DNA of 64,000 nucleotides from Salinicoccus carnicancri Crm (GTDB taxonomy: Bacteria; Bacillota; Bacilli; Staphylococcales; Salinicoccaceae). The position numbers were made by a program, and so were the translations under genes. Under the pieces are notes generated by a model that was given only the letters and a program-made list of their open reading frames with translations, searched no databases and had not been told where the DNA came from. Shown one piece after another: positions 1 to 8,745 of the stretch. The stretch's first letter is position 1, and each line of letters begins with the position of its first letter. The stretch spans positions 124,001-188,000 of the forward strand of contig NZ_ANAM01000008.1 in assembly GCF_000330705.1 (NCBI RefSeq). Direction: 5' to 3'.

Positions 1-1
1 T

Positions 2-316
2 GAGTCCGAACGGGAAGATGAGCCAAGACTCGGTGAACTAAAGAAATTCAGGGTAATCGGCATCAATGATGAAGGCGAGATCAACGGTTCCTTCCTCAAA
101 CAGGCATATAAGAAGATGGACGACGACAGCGAGAGAATACTCGATTACCTTACTAAAAACGGCGGTTCCATGCCGCTCAACGACAAAAGCTCTCCGGAAG
201 ATATCAAAGAGGCGTTCAACATGTCAAAAGGCGCATTCAAACGCGCCCTCGGCCGGCTGATGAAAGAGGGCAGGATAGAGCAGACAGTCTCGGAAACATA
301 TATGAAAGAGCAGTAA
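2..316 (+). CDS. cvfB: CvfB family S1 RNA-binding protein, C-terminal part (partial)
   Basis: The frame is open from the first bases of the window to a TAA at 314-316, giving the last 104 residues of a protein whose start lies outside. The tail carries a small winged-helix domain (about the last 65 residues, from the MDDDSERILDYL segment), the domain that closes CvfB/YitL proteins after their S1-like RNA-binding domains. In S. aureus CvfB affects virulence gene expression and binds RNA; that is family knowledge. A strong hairpin follows the stop. The N-terminal S1 domains cannot be checked here, so the name rests on the C-terminal domain alone. Confidence 0.7.
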   Translation, partial: ESEREDEPRLGELKKFRVIGINDEGEINGSFLKQAYKKMDDDSERILDYLTKNGGSMPLNDKSSPEDIKEAFNMSKGAFKRALGRLMKEGRIEQTVSETYMKEQ

Positions 317-322
317 AACATT

Positions 323-354
323 AATGCCTGGCTGGGAGGTCCCAGCCAGGCATT
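323..354. terminator. Bidirectional terminator between cvfB and pepF
   Basis: A perfect 14-bp inverted repeat (AATGCCTGGCTGGG / CCCAGCCAGGCATT) with a four-base loop lies between two convergent genes. It has A-rich and T-rich flanks and can serve both strands. Confidence 0.85.
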
Positions 355-359
355 TTCAA

Positions 360-2165
360 TCATCCTTCTATTTCTTCTGTCAGTTTTTCCAGTTCATCCA
401 CCAGTTCGCCGATGTAATCGATCATTTCCTTGAGCGGCTTATCTGTAGTGATGTCGACACCCGCCATCTGCGCAAGCTCCACCGGTGATTTCGTGCCGCC
501 TGATTTCAGCACTTTGAGCCAGTCATCGACTGCCGGCCGCCCTTCAGAAAGAACGCGTTTGCTCATTGAAGTGGCAATCGTCAGCCCCGCCGAGTAAGTA
601 TACGGATAAAGGCCCATGTAGTAGTGCGGCTGCCTCATCCATGTGAGTTCTGCACCTTCTGTGATTTCCACATCATCTCCCCAGAACTCCGAGATAACCC
701 GGCGTTTCAATGTGTTCAGATCACCGGCAGCTACATTCTCATCATTATCCACCATTTTGTAGACTTCGCGCTGGTATGCAGCTTCAAGGAGGTGGGTCAC
801 GCAGTTGTGATAGTATGTCCTGGAAATGATTGAACTGATCACCCAGCGCTTGAATTTTGGATCATCCGAGTTCTCAAGCAGATGATTGGCCATCAGCATC
901 TCATTCATCGTACTTGGTGCCTCGATGAAATACATCGAGCTTCTTGCATCGAATACATTCTGTTCACGGTTTGCATTATAGAAATGCCCGGCATGTCCGA
1001 GTTCATGTGCGAGAACGAATACTTCCGTCATGAGTGATGTCCATGAAATCAGTATATATGGATGTGTCCCGTATGGACTCGAACAGAATGCCCCGGTGGA
1101 TTTCCCCTTATTCTTCACGAAATCAATCCAGCGCTCATCATAGGCACGATTGACCATCCCGAGATAGTCATCCCCCATGATGGCCAGTGCATCATTGATG
1201 TACCTCCGTGAATCTTCGATACTGATTTCAGGTTCCGACTGGGGATCCAGGGGCATCTTCAGATCTTCATATTTCATCGTATCCAGACCGTGGACGCGTT
1301 TCAGCAACTTTGCATACCGTCTCATGTGCGGCGCCAGGTCCCCCATGATCATGTCGATCTGACGGTGATACATTTCCTGATCCACCTTCTGTCCATGAAG
1401 CAGATAATCGATTACAGATTCGAACCCCCGCAAGTCGGAAGTTGTCTTTTCCCTCTTCAGCTGAAGATTATAGGTGCCGGCCGTCGTATGCTGATATTCC
1501 CGGAGCTTGTCACTGAAGGCCCGGAATGCATTCCGTCTGATTTCCGTATTTTCATGGCCTTCCAGATTACCTTCGAATGACAGATAGGAGAGGGGAATGT
1601 CCACACCATCTGCCTCAAAAGTACCGAAGTCGATATCAAGCAGCTTCGTCTTGTTGTAAAGCTCATAAGGGCCGTTGAACACAGAAGAGTAGGAGGCAAG
1701 CACTTTCTCGACCTTAGGGTCCAGCTGATACGGCTTCTGTCTCAACAGGTCATCGATGAATACTGACAGGTCGGGCGCCTGTACTTTGATATCCTCGAGC
1801 ACTGATTCATCCAGAGCCAGAAGCTCACTTTTGACAAAGCTCGTTTCACTGCTGAAATATGCAGAGACATTCGAGGATGCTGAGCTGAGCTTCTGTGATT
1901 CTGCATCACTCTGATCGGCAGAAAGACTCAGGCTCGCATAGGTTCCGATCGGCACCAAAGATTCGGCCAGAGACTTCAATTCATTGATTGCCCGGACTGC
2001 AGTCGCGGCATCCGCCAATTTACCGGCATAACGTCCGGAAAAATCTGCCACACGCGGCCTGAACGATTGTACAGCCTCATAAAATGCATCATCCGATGGG
2101 AAAAGGTCTGATAGGTCCCATGTATGCTTTTCTTCAACCTGACTTCTAGATTTAAGTTCTTCCAT
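360..2165 (-). CDS. pepF: Oligoendopeptidase F
   Basis: A cytoplasmic zinc metallopeptidase of family M3B that cleaves short peptides. The 601-residue length is typical. The catalytic HELGH is at residues 387-391, inside the M3 signature, with the downstream glutamate region (YFIEAPSTMNE) about 25 residues later. The ATG at 2165 is preceded by an AAAGGAG ribosome site. It is a single gene, convergent with cvfB and divergent from a small membrane-protein gene. PepF is thought to act in peptide turnover. No truncation or unusual residue is seen. Confidence 0.95.
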   Translation of the reverse strand: MEELKSRSQVEEKHTWDLSDLFPSDDAFYEAVQSFRPRVADFSGRYAGKLADAATAVRAINELKSLAESLVPIGTYASLSLSADQSDAESQKLSSASSNVSAYFSSETSFVKSELLALDESVLEDIKVQAPDLSVFIDDLLRQKPYQLDPKVEKVLASYSSVFNGPYELYNKTKLLDIDFGTFEADGVDIPLSYLSFEGNLEGHENTEIRRNAFRAFSDKLREYQHTTAGTYNLQLKREKTTSDLRGFESVIDYLLHGQKVDQEMYHRQIDMIMGDLAPHMRRYAKLLKRVHGLDTMKYEDLKMPLDPQSEPEISIEDSRRYINDALAIMGDDYLGMVNRAYDERWIDFVKNKGKSTGAFCSSPYGTHPYILISWTSLMTEVFVLAHELGHAGHFYNANREQNVFDARSSMYFIEAPSTMNEMLMANHLLENSDDPKFKRWVISSIISRTYYHNCVTHLLEAAYQREVYKMVDNDENVAAGDLNTLKRRVISEFWGDDVEITEGAELTWMRQPHYYMGLYPYTYSAGLTIATSMSKRVLSEGRPAVDDWLKVLKSGGTKSPVELAQMAGVDITTDKPLKEMIDYIGELVDELEKLTEEIEG

Positions 2166-2314
2166 ATAATGTGAACACTCCTTTAAATTTCGAAAACCGA
2201 AGTAATAACTCGATTATACATGAAAATTCAAAAAATTTAAATCGTTAATAGACGATATATTATGTTTTAATTATTGCCGTTGCGAGAATATTATTATGAA
2301 GCGAGGTGAATATG

Positions 2315-2659
2315 ATGATTCAGGATGTCAGTTTTTATATTATCAGTATACTAACAGTGCTCATACTCAGTGCACTGGTGCCATTGGCTTTGAAGAAATA
2401 CTTCATCATCCCCGTATTGACTTTTATTGTGATGATTCTTGCCGCATTCGTCATTCCAAATTTCATAGAAACGACGAATTGGGAGGCACTGACGGGATAC
2501 GCCGTTTTCCTTGGAATATTGTCCTTATTGGTCAGTATCCTGATGTGGTTCTATACAAGGGGCAGACGGAAGAAGAAAGAAGTTGCCCAAAGGGAAATGG
2601 GTGAGCAGCACACAGAAGATGATACAGATGAGAAAAGCAAAAAAAGAAGGAGGAAATAA
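2315..2659 (+). CDS. Small membrane protein with basic C-terminal tail
   Basis: I do not recognise this 114-residue protein. It has three hydrophobic segments (about residues 7-25, 30-50 and 60-78) followed by a highly charged Lys/Arg/Glu tail ending in KKRRRK, which should stay in the cytoplasm. GAGGTG at 2303-2308 fits the ATG at 2315 better than the in-frame GTG at 2306, which lies inside the ribosome site. It is monocistronic and followed by a strong terminator. Function unknown. Confidence 0.7.
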   Translation: MIQDVSFYIISILTVLILSALVPLALKKYFIIPVLTFIVMILAAFVIPNFIETTNWEALTGYAVFLGILSLLVSILMWFYTRGRRKKKEVAQREMGEQHTEDDTDEKSKKRRRK

Positions 2660-2692
2660 AAATAAGCTGCCGGTTACGGCAGCTTATTTTTA
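2657..2692 (+). terminator. Intrinsic terminator
   Basis: AATAAGCTGCCG and its perfect complement flank a GTTA loop, followed by a run of T. The hairpin begins at the stop codon of the small membrane protein. Confidence 0.9.
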
Positions 2693-3172
<480 letters not shown>

Positions 3173-3203
3173 AGCCGGTTCGGCATCTTCACCCGAACCG
3201 GCT
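3173..3203 (-). terminator. Terminator-like hairpin after the resolvase gene
   Basis: An 11-bp perfect inverted repeat (AGCCGGTTCGG / CCGAACCGGCT) with a nine-base loop lies just beyond the stop codon of the minus-strand resolvase gene. The T-tract is short (TGTTTCT), so termination may be partial. Confidence 0.65.
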
Positions 3204-3221
3204 CATGTTCATCATGGCATT

Positions 3222-3782
3222 CTATTGCTCTTTTGATTCATTTACGACTTTATATACAGTCGCTCTTGATACACCGGCCATTTCCGCAATTTTACTGCCT
3301 GTATATTGCTGTGTTTCATACAGCGACCTGATCATCGCTTTCTTATCTTCGCTGACTCCGGGTCTGCCACCGTTTCTGCCGCGTGCTCTCGCTGATTCGA
3401 GACCTTTCTTTGTCCTTTCGCTCATCAGGTTCGCTTCAAGCTCTGCAAATGCCGACATCATCGTGAAAAACATTTTTCCCATCGGATCTTTTGTCGTGAT
3501 ATTCATATTGATGATTTCCAGATCGATCCCGCTTTTTTCAAGTTCAGTTGACAGTTCTATCAACTGTTTCGTCGTCCTTCCAAGCCTGTCCAGCTTTGTG
3601 ATGACCAATGTGTCACCATCCCGCATGTAATCCAGGCAATTCTCAAGCTCTGTCCTGTCGGTTTTCCTGCCACTCACCTTTTCTGAAAATATTTTGATGC
3701 ATCCTGCGTTTTCGAGCATATCCAACTGGCTTGTCAGGTTCTGGTGCCTTGTGCTCACTCTTGCATATCCTATTTTACTCAT
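3222..3782 (-). CDS. Serine recombinase (resolvase/invertase family)
   Basis: A small serine recombinase of 186 residues. The catalytic serine is Ser10 in the N-terminal YARVSTRHQ motif. The family motif LDRLGR and the E-helix segment (ELEANLMSERTKKGLE) follow, and a C-terminal Hin-type helix-turn-helix occupies about residues 145-182. Such proteins resolve cointegrates of Tn3-type transposons and plasmids or invert DNA. No transposase gene, terminal repeats or partner plasmid genes are visible, so this is a solitary copy. The A+T-rich region just upstream holds palindromes that could be its binding site. Likely acquired horizontally. Confidence 0.92.
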   Translation of the reverse strand: MSKIGYARVSTRHQNLTSQLDMLENAGCIKIFSEKVSGRKTDRTELENCLDYMRDGDTLVITKLDRLGRTTKQLIELSTELEKSGIDLEIINMNITTKDPMGKMFFTMMSAFAELEANLMSERTKKGLESARARGRNGGRPGVSEDKKAMIRSLYETQQYTGSKIAEMAGVSRATVYKVVNESKEQ

Positions 3783-3814
3783 TTTTACATCCCTTCCATA
3801 TAATGTATTTAAAA

Positions 3815-3889
3815 GGTTATAAGTTGATTATAAACCGACTTTGAATAAAATACAACAAAAAATACAACATTTAATACACTTTATTCAAA
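3815..3889. other. Candidate res site: two palindromes upstream of the resolvase
   Basis: The A+T-rich region upstream of the resolvase start contains an imperfect palindrome at 3815-3836 (GGTTATAA...TTATAAACC) and a perfect 10-bp inverted repeat, TTTGAATAAA at 3840-3849 and TTTATTCAAA at 3880-3889. Between the arms ATACAACA-like words recur. Resolvases of this family bind several dimer sites directly upstream of their own gene. The assignment is by position and symmetry only. Confidence 0.45.
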
Positions 3890-4004
3890 ATTAGTTAACT
3901 TTATATAGTTGTATGTAAAACCCTCGTTAAATAGACTTGTAAATTTTAACCTTCAGGTTACAAAAGTATTCAACTATCAGAATTAATAATTTTTGATTTT
4001 TTTC

Positions 4005-4033
4005 TTGACTCTGGACTTAATACGCTTTATTGT
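4005..4033 (+). promoter_or_regulatory. Predicted sigma-A promoter for the BCCT gene
   Basis: TTGACT at 4005-4010 and TATTGT at 4028-4033 are spaced by 17 bases. This would give a leader of about 180 bases before the TTG start at 4217. I see no recognisable riboswitch in the leader. Confidence 0.45.
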
Positions 4034-4216
4034 TATAGACTGTTTGTTTTTGAAATGGTTCTATGTAATTGATATTCTGTGTATTCAAGCAGATGTTTTA
4101 AAGTGGTATATAATGATGACAAAATCTCAGCAACTTCAACATTATCTCTTTTCTCATCATATACATCCCTACCTTTTATAAACAGCAACTACACATTCAG
4201 AGAAAGAAGAGATAAC

Positions 4217-5776
4217 TTGAATCATGTAAAGGGAAAAAATAATTCTATCGACTGGCCAGTGTTTATCATCAGCGGCGGTACATTGCTGTTATTTGTAATA
4301 GCCGGCATACTAAACCAGGACTTTGTGACGCGCCTTGTCAATCAGCTTTTCACACTCTCTGCAACATATTTCGGCGGCGTCTACCAGATTATCATGCTGA
4401 TAACTTTCATAATGGCCCTGGTTTTAGCGTTTTCTAAGTACGGCAATATTCGACTGGGTAAAATGGACCGGCCTGAAATCGGTAATTTCAGATGGATTTC
4501 CGTGATTATGTGTACTCTACTGGCAGGTGGCGGCGTATTTTGGGCCGCTGCCGAACCACTCAGCCATTTCCTGCAAGTGCCGCCCCACTTTGAAGGAGTT
4601 TCTGGCGCCACATCTGAAGCGGTGGTTCCGGCACTTGCAACAAGTTTTGTAGACTGGGGCTTCCTTGCCTGGGCTGTACTCGGAACACTCGGCACCATCG
4701 TTTTAATGTACGCACACTATCATAGAAATGCTCCATTGAAACCAAGATCGCTGCTTTATCCCCTTCTCGGTGATAAAATTTCTCAAAAAAATGTACTCGG
4801 TACTCTCATTGATTCATTCTCCATAATCGCTGTAGCAGCAGGAACCATCGGACCAATTGGTTTTCTTGGCCTGCAGGCTGGATATGCTTTCAATCAGCTG
4901 CTTGGCCTGCCGAATACATTTTTAGTACAAGCAATCATCATTACGGTTGTTGTAATCATAGCTGCCATATCAGCATTGACAGGTATATACAGAGGAATTC
5001 AAATATTAAGCACTTACAATGTCATACTTTCTGTCTTTCTTGTAGCAGCCATATTGACTGTCGGACCGGCACTTTTCATATTCGACAATTACATCGAGTC
5101 GTTTGGTGTGTATATTCAGAACTTTTTCACCATGAGTACATTCCGGAGGGATGATGTCTGGCTAAGTGCCTGGACCGTATTTTTCTTTGCATGGTTCCTG
5201 GGATATGCACCGATGATGGGCATTCTCGTCGCACGTATATCAAGGGGGCGTACGATACGCCAACTTGTCATTGCAGTAGCAATTATTTCACCGGTCGTAA
5301 CCACTTTCTGGTTTACTGTAATCGGCGGAACAGGCATTTTTCAGGAAATCTCCAATCCGGGGGTCATCTCTTCTGCACTTGACATCAACGGCGCGCCTGC
5401 AGCGATGATCGCCACTACAGAACAATTACCCATGGGCTTCATACTCGGCTTACTGTTCATGATAGCTACTGTCGTATTTGTACTGACTACCACCGATTCG
5501 ATGGCCCTGGCCATTTCAATGGCTATCACGGGGGGCGGCGACCCCTCCGGGGCCATGCGTGTTTTCTGGGCGCTGCTAATGGGGGCTGTGGCAATATTGC
5601 TGCTGACTATCGGTGAGGATAGTATCAGTTCATTACAATCCTTTATCGTTGTAACCGCAGTACCAGTCGCACTTTTGATGGTGACAACATTCTGGACTGC
5701 GCCTAGAGTGTGCAGAGAACTCGCGCATGAACAATTTAAAACAACTACAGAGAATACAAATAAACATGGCAGATAA
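4217..5776 (+). CDS. BCCT family transporter (betaine/carnitine/choline type)
   Basis: A 12-helix membrane protein of 519 residues that would import a quaternary-ammonium osmolyte, driven by sodium or protons. The family signature is present as SAWTVFFFAWFLGYAP and then ARISRGRTIRQL, along with the conserved GGVFWAAAEPL segment. The TTG at 4217 is chosen because homology begins there and AGAAGAG lies just upstream; a longer frame from 4079 adds 46 residues that do not look like the family. The substrate cannot be told from sequence. The gene is monocistronic and ends in a strong terminator. Uptake of compatible solutes fits a salt-tolerant host. Confidence 0.9.
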   Translation: MNHVKGKNNSIDWPVFIISGGTLLLFVIAGILNQDFVTRLVNQLFTLSATYFGGVYQIIMLITFIMALVLAFSKYGNIRLGKMDRPEIGNFRWISVIMCTLLAGGGVFWAAAEPLSHFLQVPPHFEGVSGATSEAVVPALATSFVDWGFLAWAVLGTLGTIVLMYAHYHRNAPLKPRSLLYPLLGDKISQKNVLGTLIDSFSIIAVAAGTIGPIGFLGLQAGYAFNQLLGLPNTFLVQAIIITVVVIIAAISALTGIYRGIQILSTYNVILSVFLVAAILTVGPALFIFDNYIESFGVYIQNFFTMSTFRRDDVWLSAWTVFFFAWFLGYAPMMGILVARISRGRTIRQLVIAVAIISPVVTTFWFTVIGGTGIFQEISNPGVISSALDINGAPAAMIATTEQLPMGFILGLLFMIATVVFVLTTTDSMALAISMAITGGGDPSGAMRVFWALLMGAVAILLLTIGEDSISSLQSFIVVTAVPVALLMVTTFWTAPRVCRELAHEQFKTTTENTNKHGR

Positions 5777-5787
5777 TATTATGAATA

Positions 5788-5820
5788 AAGCCCGGGTGCT
5801 GTACAGCACCCGGGCTTTTC
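5788..5820. terminator. Bidirectional terminator
   Basis: AAGCCCGGGTGCTG pairs with CAGCACCCGGGCTT around a two-base centre, with T and A tracts on either side. It separates the BCCT gene from the convergent minus-strand gene at 5854. Confidence 0.9.
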
Positions 5821-5853
5821 TTTAGTTAATATTCAATTTTTGCCCCGTCTGTA

Positions 5854-6150
5854 TTATGCTCCATTACTTGACAGGGGATTCTTTAATTCATCAATATATT
5901 CTTTTCCCTCGAGCAATGAAAGTCCCAAAGTTTCCCTTGCCTTTTTAACCGCTTTTATATCGTCTCCCTCTTCAATAAGTTTACGCAGCTCATCATTTAT
6001 TGGGTTTTCTGGTATTTCCGTTTGATCAGTCAAATGATCCAATGTCTGCTGCATAGATTTCATACGCTGTTCCAACCTGGTTACCCGTGAATGCATAGAG
6101 ACAGCTGCCAATATAATCAGTAAAACAGCAATGGCAGGCATATACCCCAT
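5854..6150 (-). CDS. Membrane-anchored protein with ribosomal L7/L12 C-terminal-like domain
   Basis: 98 residues. One N-terminal membrane helix (about 4-19), a short heptad-like linker (20-44), and a C-terminal segment (about 52-90) that reads like the bL12 C-terminal domain: an acidic loop, then IKAVKKARETLGLSLLEGKEYIDEL, equivalent to the L12 pattern of VK-x-R-x-TGL-x-LKEAK-x-x-V. Proteins of this build exist in Firmicutes but I know of no assigned function. It lies just downstream of the fem cluster on the same strand and may be cotranscribed. Confidence 0.6.
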   Translation of the reverse strand: MGYMPAIAVLLIILAAVSMHSRVTRLEQRMKSMQQTLDHLTDQTEIPENPINDELRKLIEEGDDIKAVKKARETLGLSLLEGKEYIDELKNPLSSNGA

Positions 6151-6203
6151 TCCACCCGCCCCCTTTCTTTCAGCAATTGACTTCCCGAACAGACGCGGAG
6201 TGA

Positions 6204-7448
6204 CTATACCTTATTCAATTTTTCCGCTATCATGTATACCGGCTTATTAAATACTTTATAAAATGTTCCTGGTAACTCTTCAATAAAGGTATTGTAGCCC
6301 TTTTTGAATTTGTAAACACCATAGTCTTTGGAGTTTTCCGTGAAATCACCTGTGAGCCCGAAGAAATTGAATCTTGGAAGCCCCAGCTCCTTCGCTTTCC
6401 TAATCATTTCCCATGTCGTAAAGTTCGTACCCATGAACATCGAATGTTCCGGATAGCTGCCGCTGAACAGATAGACCATCTCATGGTTGTTATAGTAGTA
6501 CATCGCCGCAGACAGCTCAATGGTATTGCCGTATTCTTTCTGAACCTCTCCTATTTTGGCGATTCTTTTCTGTTTATTCGCTACCAGATCTTTCATCTCA
6601 TTCAGGCGCCCCTTCATGCGCTTTGTCCCCTGTCCGCTCTCGAGTTTTTTCTCCATATCGGACTTTTCGGCCTCCAGGGCATCAAGCTCTTTGTTCAGAC
6701 GCTCGAGGTATTTGTCCACTTCGATATAGCTCAGCGTTAGATAGGTCCTGTCCTTCAGCGTTTTGAGCAGATTCTTGATCTTTTTACCACTTACCGGATC
6801 GAAGCCGATGCGTTCTTCTGTATCTTTATAGATTTCTACGAACTTGTCATACTCATCTTCATCCAAATACCTGAGTTTCAGATCCATCTGTTCCACTGCA
6901 CGTGTGTTGTACCGCGTCTTCGAATCCATGTTCCTGATCAGTTCGTCTTCACTTTCTGTAATGTCCAGGATTGCCTGGTGTCTGAGAAGCTCTTCAGTGA
7001 CAAGCTGTTTCGTGAACCCTTGGTGGGTGTAGCCGAGTTCTGTGTAGATGTCCACGATTTCAGTATTGTTCTTTTCACTGTCGATGACTTCGCCTTCGCC
7101 ATTTCTGATTCTATATATATGGTACGGTGAATGGATGAGTTTCAAAGCATGGTTCCTCTTCACGTAATCATCGATTTCACCGAGAAAGAACGCAAGACGC
7201 TCGTTTGTGAAATTTTTGATGAGCGGTCCTGTGTGGGAAGTGAACAATCTGTACCTTCTGAGTACAGGGGTCGCACTCAGCATGGACACACCCACAAGCT
7301 CTTCATCGTCATAGAGCCCGAGCAGATGCACTTCCTGGATTTTGGATATATAGTCATAATAGAGTGCATCATGCAGGTAATGGGAATAACTGTCATAGTC
7401 TTCCATGAATGCCTTGAAAGTACTCTCCTGGATTGGTGATGTTTGCAT
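6204..7448 (-). CDS. FemABX family aminoacyltransferase, third copy (FmhA/FmhC-like)
   Basis: 414 residues, the usual length of the family. It has the two GNAT-like subdomains and, at about residues 240-300, the charged helical arm typical of staphylococcal Fem proteins. The late motif FNFFGLTGDFTENSKDYGVYKFKKGY is conserved. It is clearly more divergent than its two neighbours, including a QTSPIQESTFKAF start unlike the MKFTELT start of FemA/B. In S. aureus, FmhA and FmhC are paralogues that can insert serine into the interpeptide bridge; applying that here is inference. Third gene of a femA-femB-fmh operon. Confidence 0.85.
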   Translation of the reverse strand: MQTSPIQESTFKAFMEDYDSYSHYLHDALYYDYISKIQEVHLLGLYDDEELVGVSMLSATPVLRRYRLFTSHTGPLIKNFTNERLAFFLGEIDDYVKRNHALKLIHSPYHIYRIRNGEGEVIDSEKNNTEIVDIYTELGYTHQGFTKQLVTEELLRHQAILDITESEDELIRNMDSKTRYNTRAVEQMDLKLRYLDEDEYDKFVEIYKDTEERIGFDPVSGKKIKNLLKTLKDRTYLTLSYIEVDKYLERLNKELDALEAEKSDMEKKLESGQGTKRMKGRLNEMKDLVANKQKRIAKIGEVQKEYGNTIELSAAMYYYNNHEMVYLFSGSYPEHSMFMGTNFTTWEMIRKAKELGLPRFNFFGLTGDFTENSKDYGVYKFKKGYNTFIEELPGTFYKVFNKPVYMIAEKLNKV

Positions 7449-7472
7449 GTTTAGGACAAACCCTTCCTGATT

Positions 7473-8735
7473 TTACTTTTTCATCTGCTGCAGTTTGCTT
7501 TTCACCTTGTAGATGTTGTACTGGAGCGGGCTGATTACTTTTACGAAATCTCCGACAAGCTCTTCGATTTCTGCATTGAAGCCACGTTTGAAACGGTAGA
7601 CCCCGTAGTCTTCACCATCTTCCGAGAAATCGCCGCTGACACCGTAGAAGTTGTACCTGTCAATCCCCTTTTCCATGCAGTATTTCATCATTTCATAATG
7701 CATCATGTAAGGACCGACGAATTGGGCGAACTCAGACGAGCTCGCTCCGGAATTGTAGACCATTTCATAAGGCGTTTCGAAATAGATGCCGGCGGCAAGA
7801 TTGATGATCCTGCCTTCCCGCTCTTTTATTGCGTTGGCTGTCCGCCAGTCCGCCTGCAGCTTTTCAATCTGCTTTTCAGCCTCGGCAATCTTGTTCAGTG
7901 TCTTGTCATTCTTATTTTCTTTCTCCATCATCTGGCTGTGCTTTTTCCTCACGTCATCCAGCTGGTCCTTCAGGTTGCCCACATATTCATACAGATCAAG
8001 GTAGGCAAGCGGAATGAGGACCTTGTCCCCGTATGTTTTCTTGAAGTTGGTAAAGTACTCTTTGGGATTTGGATGTGTAAAGAAACCCTGGCGCTCACTA
8101 GTATCTTTATAGAGTTCCATGAAAATATCTATTTCATCCACATCGAGGAAACGAACTTTGACTCCAAATTTCTGCGCTTTTTTTATATTGCGCTTCCTCT
8201 GTGAATCGAACGATTTCACCAGTGATTTCTCATCAAATCCAGCGAGACCCAGAACGCTCATCCAGCGTGCCTGCGAGGTTCTTGAGTACCCCCGGGTGAA
8301 TCCCTGGTGCACGTATCCCTCATCCTCCATGATCTTTATGAGATGATCCTGCGTTTCATAATCTTCTTTCCCGTTTACATCCTTATCATACTTTTTGTAG
8401 ATCCAATTCGGGTCCAGCTTGACGTAAAGGCCGTTATTCGCCTTGAGATATCTCGAAAGCTCCTGCAGATAGAATCTGACAAGACCGTGATTATGATAGT
8501 CGAGGACAGGACCGCGGTTGGAATAGTAGAATTTTTTCCCCATTCCGGTATTTTTTAGTGTGAAAAGGCAGGCTGCCACAACTTTCCCGCTCCTATCCTT
8601 TACACCGAGAAGACGGACTTCCTGTCCGTCCTGCTCCCTGTTAGCCTTATTTTCTATCATCTGAAAAAAGGCGGATTCCTCCCCTTTTTCAATATATTTC
8701 TGGTATTCCTCTTCAGTGAGTTCCGTAAATTTCAT
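7473..8735 (-). CDS. femB: FemB-like aminoacyltransferase
   Basis: 420 residues, aligning throughout with S. aureus FemB: MKFTELT start, FYYSNRGPVLDY, SSQARWMSVL, FDSQRKRNIKKA, the coiled-coil arm near residues 240-295, and YNFYGVSGDFSEDGEDYGVYRFKRGF. FemB adds the last residues of the peptidoglycan cross-bridge from glycyl-tRNA in S. aureus; the bridge chemistry of this organism may differ. It sits 10 bases after femA and 24 before the third paralogue, on one transcript. Loss of FemB in staphylococci abolishes methicillin resistance (family knowledge). Confidence 0.93.
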   Translation of the reverse strand: MKFTELTEEEYQKYIEKGEESAFFQMIENKANREQDGQEVRLLGVKDRSGKVVAACLFTLKNTGMGKKFYYSNRGPVLDYHNHGLVRFYLQELSRYLKANNGLYVKLDPNWIYKKYDKDVNGKEDYETQDHLIKIMEDEGYVHQGFTRGYSRTSQARWMSVLGLAGFDEKSLVKSFDSQRKRNIKKAQKFGVKVRFLDVDEIDIFMELYKDTSERQGFFTHPNPKEYFTNFKKTYGDKVLIPLAYLDLYEYVGNLKDQLDDVRKKHSQMMEKENKNDKTLNKIAEAEKQIEKLQADWRTANAIKEREGRIINLAAGIYFETPYEMVYNSGASSSEFAQFVGPYMMHYEMMKYCMEKGIDRYNFYGVSGDFSEDGEDYGVYRFKRGFNAEIEELVGDFVKVISPLQYNIYKVKSKLQQMKK

Positions 8736-8745
8736 TCTCTTTATC

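Noticed and set aside
3222-5776. Transposon or integrative element carrying the resolvase and BCCT genes
   Set aside because: No terminal inverted repeats, target-site duplication or transposase could be seen; adjacency alone is not enough.
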